Shown: one piece after another, positions 62,270 to 64,000 of the stretch
Layout: each line of letters starts with the position of its first letter
Numbering within the stretch: position 1 is the stretch's first letter
Assembly: GCA_963767835.1 (NCBI GenBank)
Contig: CAVYFY010000025.1
Coordinates: 124,001-188,000, forward strand
Origin: SIAQ01 sp963767835
Lineage (GTDB): Bacteria > Planctomycetota > Planctomycetia > Gemmatales > Gemmataceae
Reading direction: 5' to 3'
Length of the DNA: 64,000 nucleotides
Position numbers and translations under genes: made by a program
The notes under the pieces: model-generated
What the model was told of the DNA's origin: nothing
Databases searched by the model: none
Seen by the model: only the letters and a program-made list of their open reading frames with translations

Positions 62270-62349
62270 GGATTTTATCCGTTGTGCTCCGCGTGCAAAG
62301 GCTCACTGACGCGCTTTGGCGTGATGGCGGAGCACGACGGATAAAATCC
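62270..62349. repeat. 23-bp hairpin after the integrase
   Basis: Arms 62270-62292 and 62327-62349 with one mismatch, 34-nt loop. The rest of the 62221-62866 stretch holds no gene that I can support; the open frames there have no family character. Confidence 0.85.
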
Positions 62350-62768
62350 AGTTGGACTGAACCGCGTCTCCCACCGCCGATTGCTATGGAGCTGGAATGC
62401 CGCGTTGGGTTGAATCTAGTCGGCAATCATTGCCGCTGTCAACCAATTTCCCGGCAAGGCGGGGAATCGTCAGGGCTCTGGCGTGGCGTTGGGAATCGGA
62501 ATTCGACCGCGGAACCTCACTCGGCGCGCACCCCGGACGCGGGGCGGCAGAAAGGATTTTGAAACGACTCCCCAAGGAAGGGTCGGCTACGACGTGTCGC
62601 CGACCGGCGCGGACAACGGTTCGACTCCGGGGCCGCACGCAAAAGGGGACATCTCCACGCGCGGCAATAACTCGCCACGCGCCCGACGCACGCTGCCACA
62701 CTGCGGACAATGCACCGATTCCATCGGCTCGATGGTTGTTGACGCGCTTCCTTGCCATGCCTGTTGTT

Positions 62769-62813
62769 CGCGGTCTGGAGTAGGGCCACTTTCGCGGACT
62801 GGGAGGGGGCCAC
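62769..62813. repeat. Two 21-bp direct repeats at the presumed IS21 end
   Basis: Copies 62769-62789 and 62793-62813 share CGCGG, CTGG and GGGCCAC. Tandem terminal repeats of this kind are a feature of IS21-family ends, and istB begins to be read 54 bp further right. Confidence 0.65.
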
Positions 62814-62866
62814 GGGGAGTTGCCAGGCGAGGCGGATGGGGCGTCAACAAGGAGGTGTGGCGACGG

Positions 62867-63673
62867 TCATTTGTCGGTTGGTTCATCGCCGTCGCGGGGG
62901 ATCCGATAGCTTTTGCCTTTCAGCTTGACGATCGTGGCTCCGTAGACGACGCGGTCCAGCATCGCCATCGCCAAGGGCGCGTCGCCGAGGTAGTCGGCCC
63001 AGGACTCGAAGTCGATGTTCGTCACCAGGGCGGTGCTGACGCGCTGGCTGCGGGCGTCGATGATCTTGTACCACAGGCTGGCGGCTTCTTTGCAGACAGC
63101 ACGCTCGGTGCGGTCGAAGCCAAATTCGTCAATGATCAAAAGCGCGAACTTGGCGTAGAAGCGAACCCGATCGTGGATCGTCTGGTCCGCCAGTGCGGCG
63201 GTGAGGTCCGCCAAGAGTTCGCCGCTGGTGATGTAGCGGACGTGCTGTTCGAGCATGCAAGCAGCCAGGCCAATGCTCTGAATTAACCTGCTTTTTCCCA
63301 GGCCCGATTGTCCCACAAAAACGACGTTCTGTTTGCGACGGATGAAGTCGCCCTGGGCCAGGGCCTCGATCTTCAGACGTGGGATGCTCGGATTGAAGCT
63401 CCAATCGAAGGTGCTCAAGGGAAGCGCCTCGCGGAACTTGGCGGCGTTGATGAGGCGTTCGATGCGACGTTGTCGGCGCAGGCCTGCCTGATCGGCAAGC
63501 AGATGATGAAGGAAGTCCAGGTGCGACCAGCCGGCGTCCTGGGCTTTTTTGAGGGCCTCGTCGAGCTGTTCGGCGTTCACCGGGACACGCAAGGTCGCGA
63601 AGTCGGCGAGGATCTGGTCACGCAAGTTCGTCGGGTTCGCTTGGTTCTTCTTGTTTTTCTTGGGACGGCTCAT
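62867..63673 (-). CDS. istB: IS21 helper ATPase IstB
   Basis: 268-residue AAA+ ATPase that helps the IstA transposase choose and capture target DNA. ATG 63673 gives MSRPKKNKKNQANPTNLRDQ; the longer upstream frame is istA antisense-free overlap and not part of it. Walker A is VFVGQSGLGKSRLIQ, Walker B LLIIDEFGFD, with sensor region STALVTNIDFESWADYLGD and the terminal RVVYGATIVKLKGKSYR. The reading frame overlaps the istA stop by about 55 bp, as in IS21. It appears intact. Confidence 0.93.
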   Translation of the reverse strand: MSRPKKNKKNQANPTNLRDQILADFATLRVPVNAEQLDEALKKAQDAGWSHLDFLHHLLADQAGLRRQRRIERLINAAKFREALPLSTFDWSFNPSIPRLKIEALAQGDFIRRKQNVVFVGQSGLGKSRLIQSIGLAACMLEQHVRYITSGELLADLTAALADQTIHDRVRFYAKFALLIIDEFGFDRTERAVCKEAASLWYKIIDARSQRVSTALVTNIDFESWADYLGDAPLAMAMLDRVVYGATIVKLKGKSYRIPRDGDEPTDK

Positions 63674-64000
63674 CGCTGGTTTCCTCAGGCAAAAGGAGAT
63701 GTTGGTAGTCGCTGGTCGGGCGTGGGCCGATCGGTTCGGCACGCAAACTCGGATCGAGCGCGTCCTTGTACAGTTCGGCCAGCTCATCCAAGAGCGGCTT
63801 GGGCTTGGCGATGGCGGCCAAGATGCGGCGCATGGCGGCCAGGGAGAAAGCGCCGAAACGGACGGCACGCTCCAGCGCCTTGAGCACATCGCCACGCTGG
63901 TAATGCGCCAAGAGCGCCAGGAGCTGTTGCGCTTGCAGTTTGCCCTGGATTTGCTTGGCCAACAGGCCGTCGAGGAACTTCACCGCGATCGGCCCGAGTT
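63618..64000 (-). CDS. istA: IS21 transposase IstA, C-terminal fragment at the window edge
   Basis: The frame is open to the right edge and covers the last 127 or so residues of the DDE transposase. The visible sequence includes LGPIAVKFLDGLLAKQIQGK, LLALLAHYQRGDVLKALERA and a charged tail (PEETSDEPSQEKQEEPSEPD). The catalytic DDE core is outside the window. Its stop overlaps the istB start, which indicates translational coupling. Identity rests mainly on the istB partner and the typical C-terminal pattern. Confidence 0.8.
   Translation of the reverse strand, partial: LGPIAVKFLDGLLAKQIQGKLQAQQLLALLAHYQRGDVLKALERAVRFGAFSLAAMRRILAAIAKPKPLLDELAELYKDALDPSLRAEPIGPRPTSDYQHLLLPEETSDEPSQEKQEEPSEPDELA

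Larger units (their letters stand above)
62769..64000 (-). mobile_element. IS21-family element, left (istB) end
   Basis: Contains istB complete and the 3' end of istA, in the standard overlapping order on the minus strand. The element continues beyond the right edge. The exact left boundary is not determined; the 21-bp repeats mark its neighbourhood. Confidence 0.8.

Noticed and set aside
62590..62650. A tRNA-like T-arm (GGTTCGACTCC) downstream of the integrase
   Set aside because: Only about three base pairs form around it and no acceptor or anticodon arm can be drawn.
62230..62866. Several overlapping plus- and minus-strand frames after the tRNA
   Set aside because: No family motifs, low-complexity Arg/Pro composition, and mutual overlap; treated as noncoding.
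1..64000. CRISPR array
   Set aside because: No set of three or more evenly spaced identical direct repeats was seen; the repeats found are inverted or occur as pairs.

Overview
The window looks like a chromosomal segment of a Planctomycetota bacterium, most likely in the Gemmata-like lineage. The evidence is a GC-rich sequence with many families typical of that phylum: a secreted DUF1549/DUF1553 cytochrome (PSCyt1) and its DUF1501 partner, DUF1080, prenyltransferase-like repeats with DUF4159, zinc-ribbon Ser/Thr kinases fused to WD40 repeats, PilZ proteins, many small secreted or lipoprotein hypotheticals, and an outer-membrane LPS-export (Lpt) component. This assignment is inference from gene content.

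Layout. 1-6.7 kb: SNF2 helicase (cut by the left edge), a kinase, threonylcarbamoyl-AMP synthase, an APC permease with a frameshift, a TPR lipoprotein and ribosomal protein S20. 6.8-10.5 kb: DUF1080 protein, two FKBP prolyl isomerases and an S41 processing protease. 10.5-12.0 kb: a 1.48-kb near-perfect inverted repeat carrying two head-on copies of the 5' part of an uncharacterised gene. 12-24 kb: a zinc-ribbon membrane protein next to EF-P, an arginase-fold protein, a flavin-dependent halogenase-like oxidoreductase, secreted proteins, an ABC ATPase, and a two-subunit thiamine-diphosphate decarboxylase. 24-37 kb: secreted and membrane hypotheticals, a kinase-WD40 protein, a methyltransferase, an LptF/G permease, beta-propellers and an esterase. 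37-46 kb: a HicB/HicA module, an MFS-acyltransferase fusion, NAD(P)HX dehydratase, a cyanophycinase-like protein, an LptB-type ATPase with an added tail, an aldo/keto reductase and a Crp-like regulator. 46-57 kb: a ribbon-helix-helix protein, a prenyltransferase/DUF4159 protein, a decayed kinase, the PSCyt1 and DUF1501 genes separated by three small genes, a kinase-PilZ fusion and a second PilZ protein. 57-64 kb: a mobile-element zone with two TadE-like pilus genes, a transposase remnant, a truncated tyrosine recombinase, an intact IS1380-type element with a CTAA target duplication, a full tyrosine integrase running into a tRNA-Ile(CAT) gene, and the istB/istA end of an IS21-type element.

Two properties run through the whole window. 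First, most intergenic gaps hold long, often perfect hairpins (arms of 15-32 nt). Several belong to shared sequence families and some supply the stop codons of flanking genes. Second, at least ten otherwise well-conserved genes carry single reading-frame shifts, several in short homopolymers or GC-rich runs. That density suggests base-level assembly errors rather than mass gene decay. These genes are typed as pseudogene here, but their function may be intact in the real genome.
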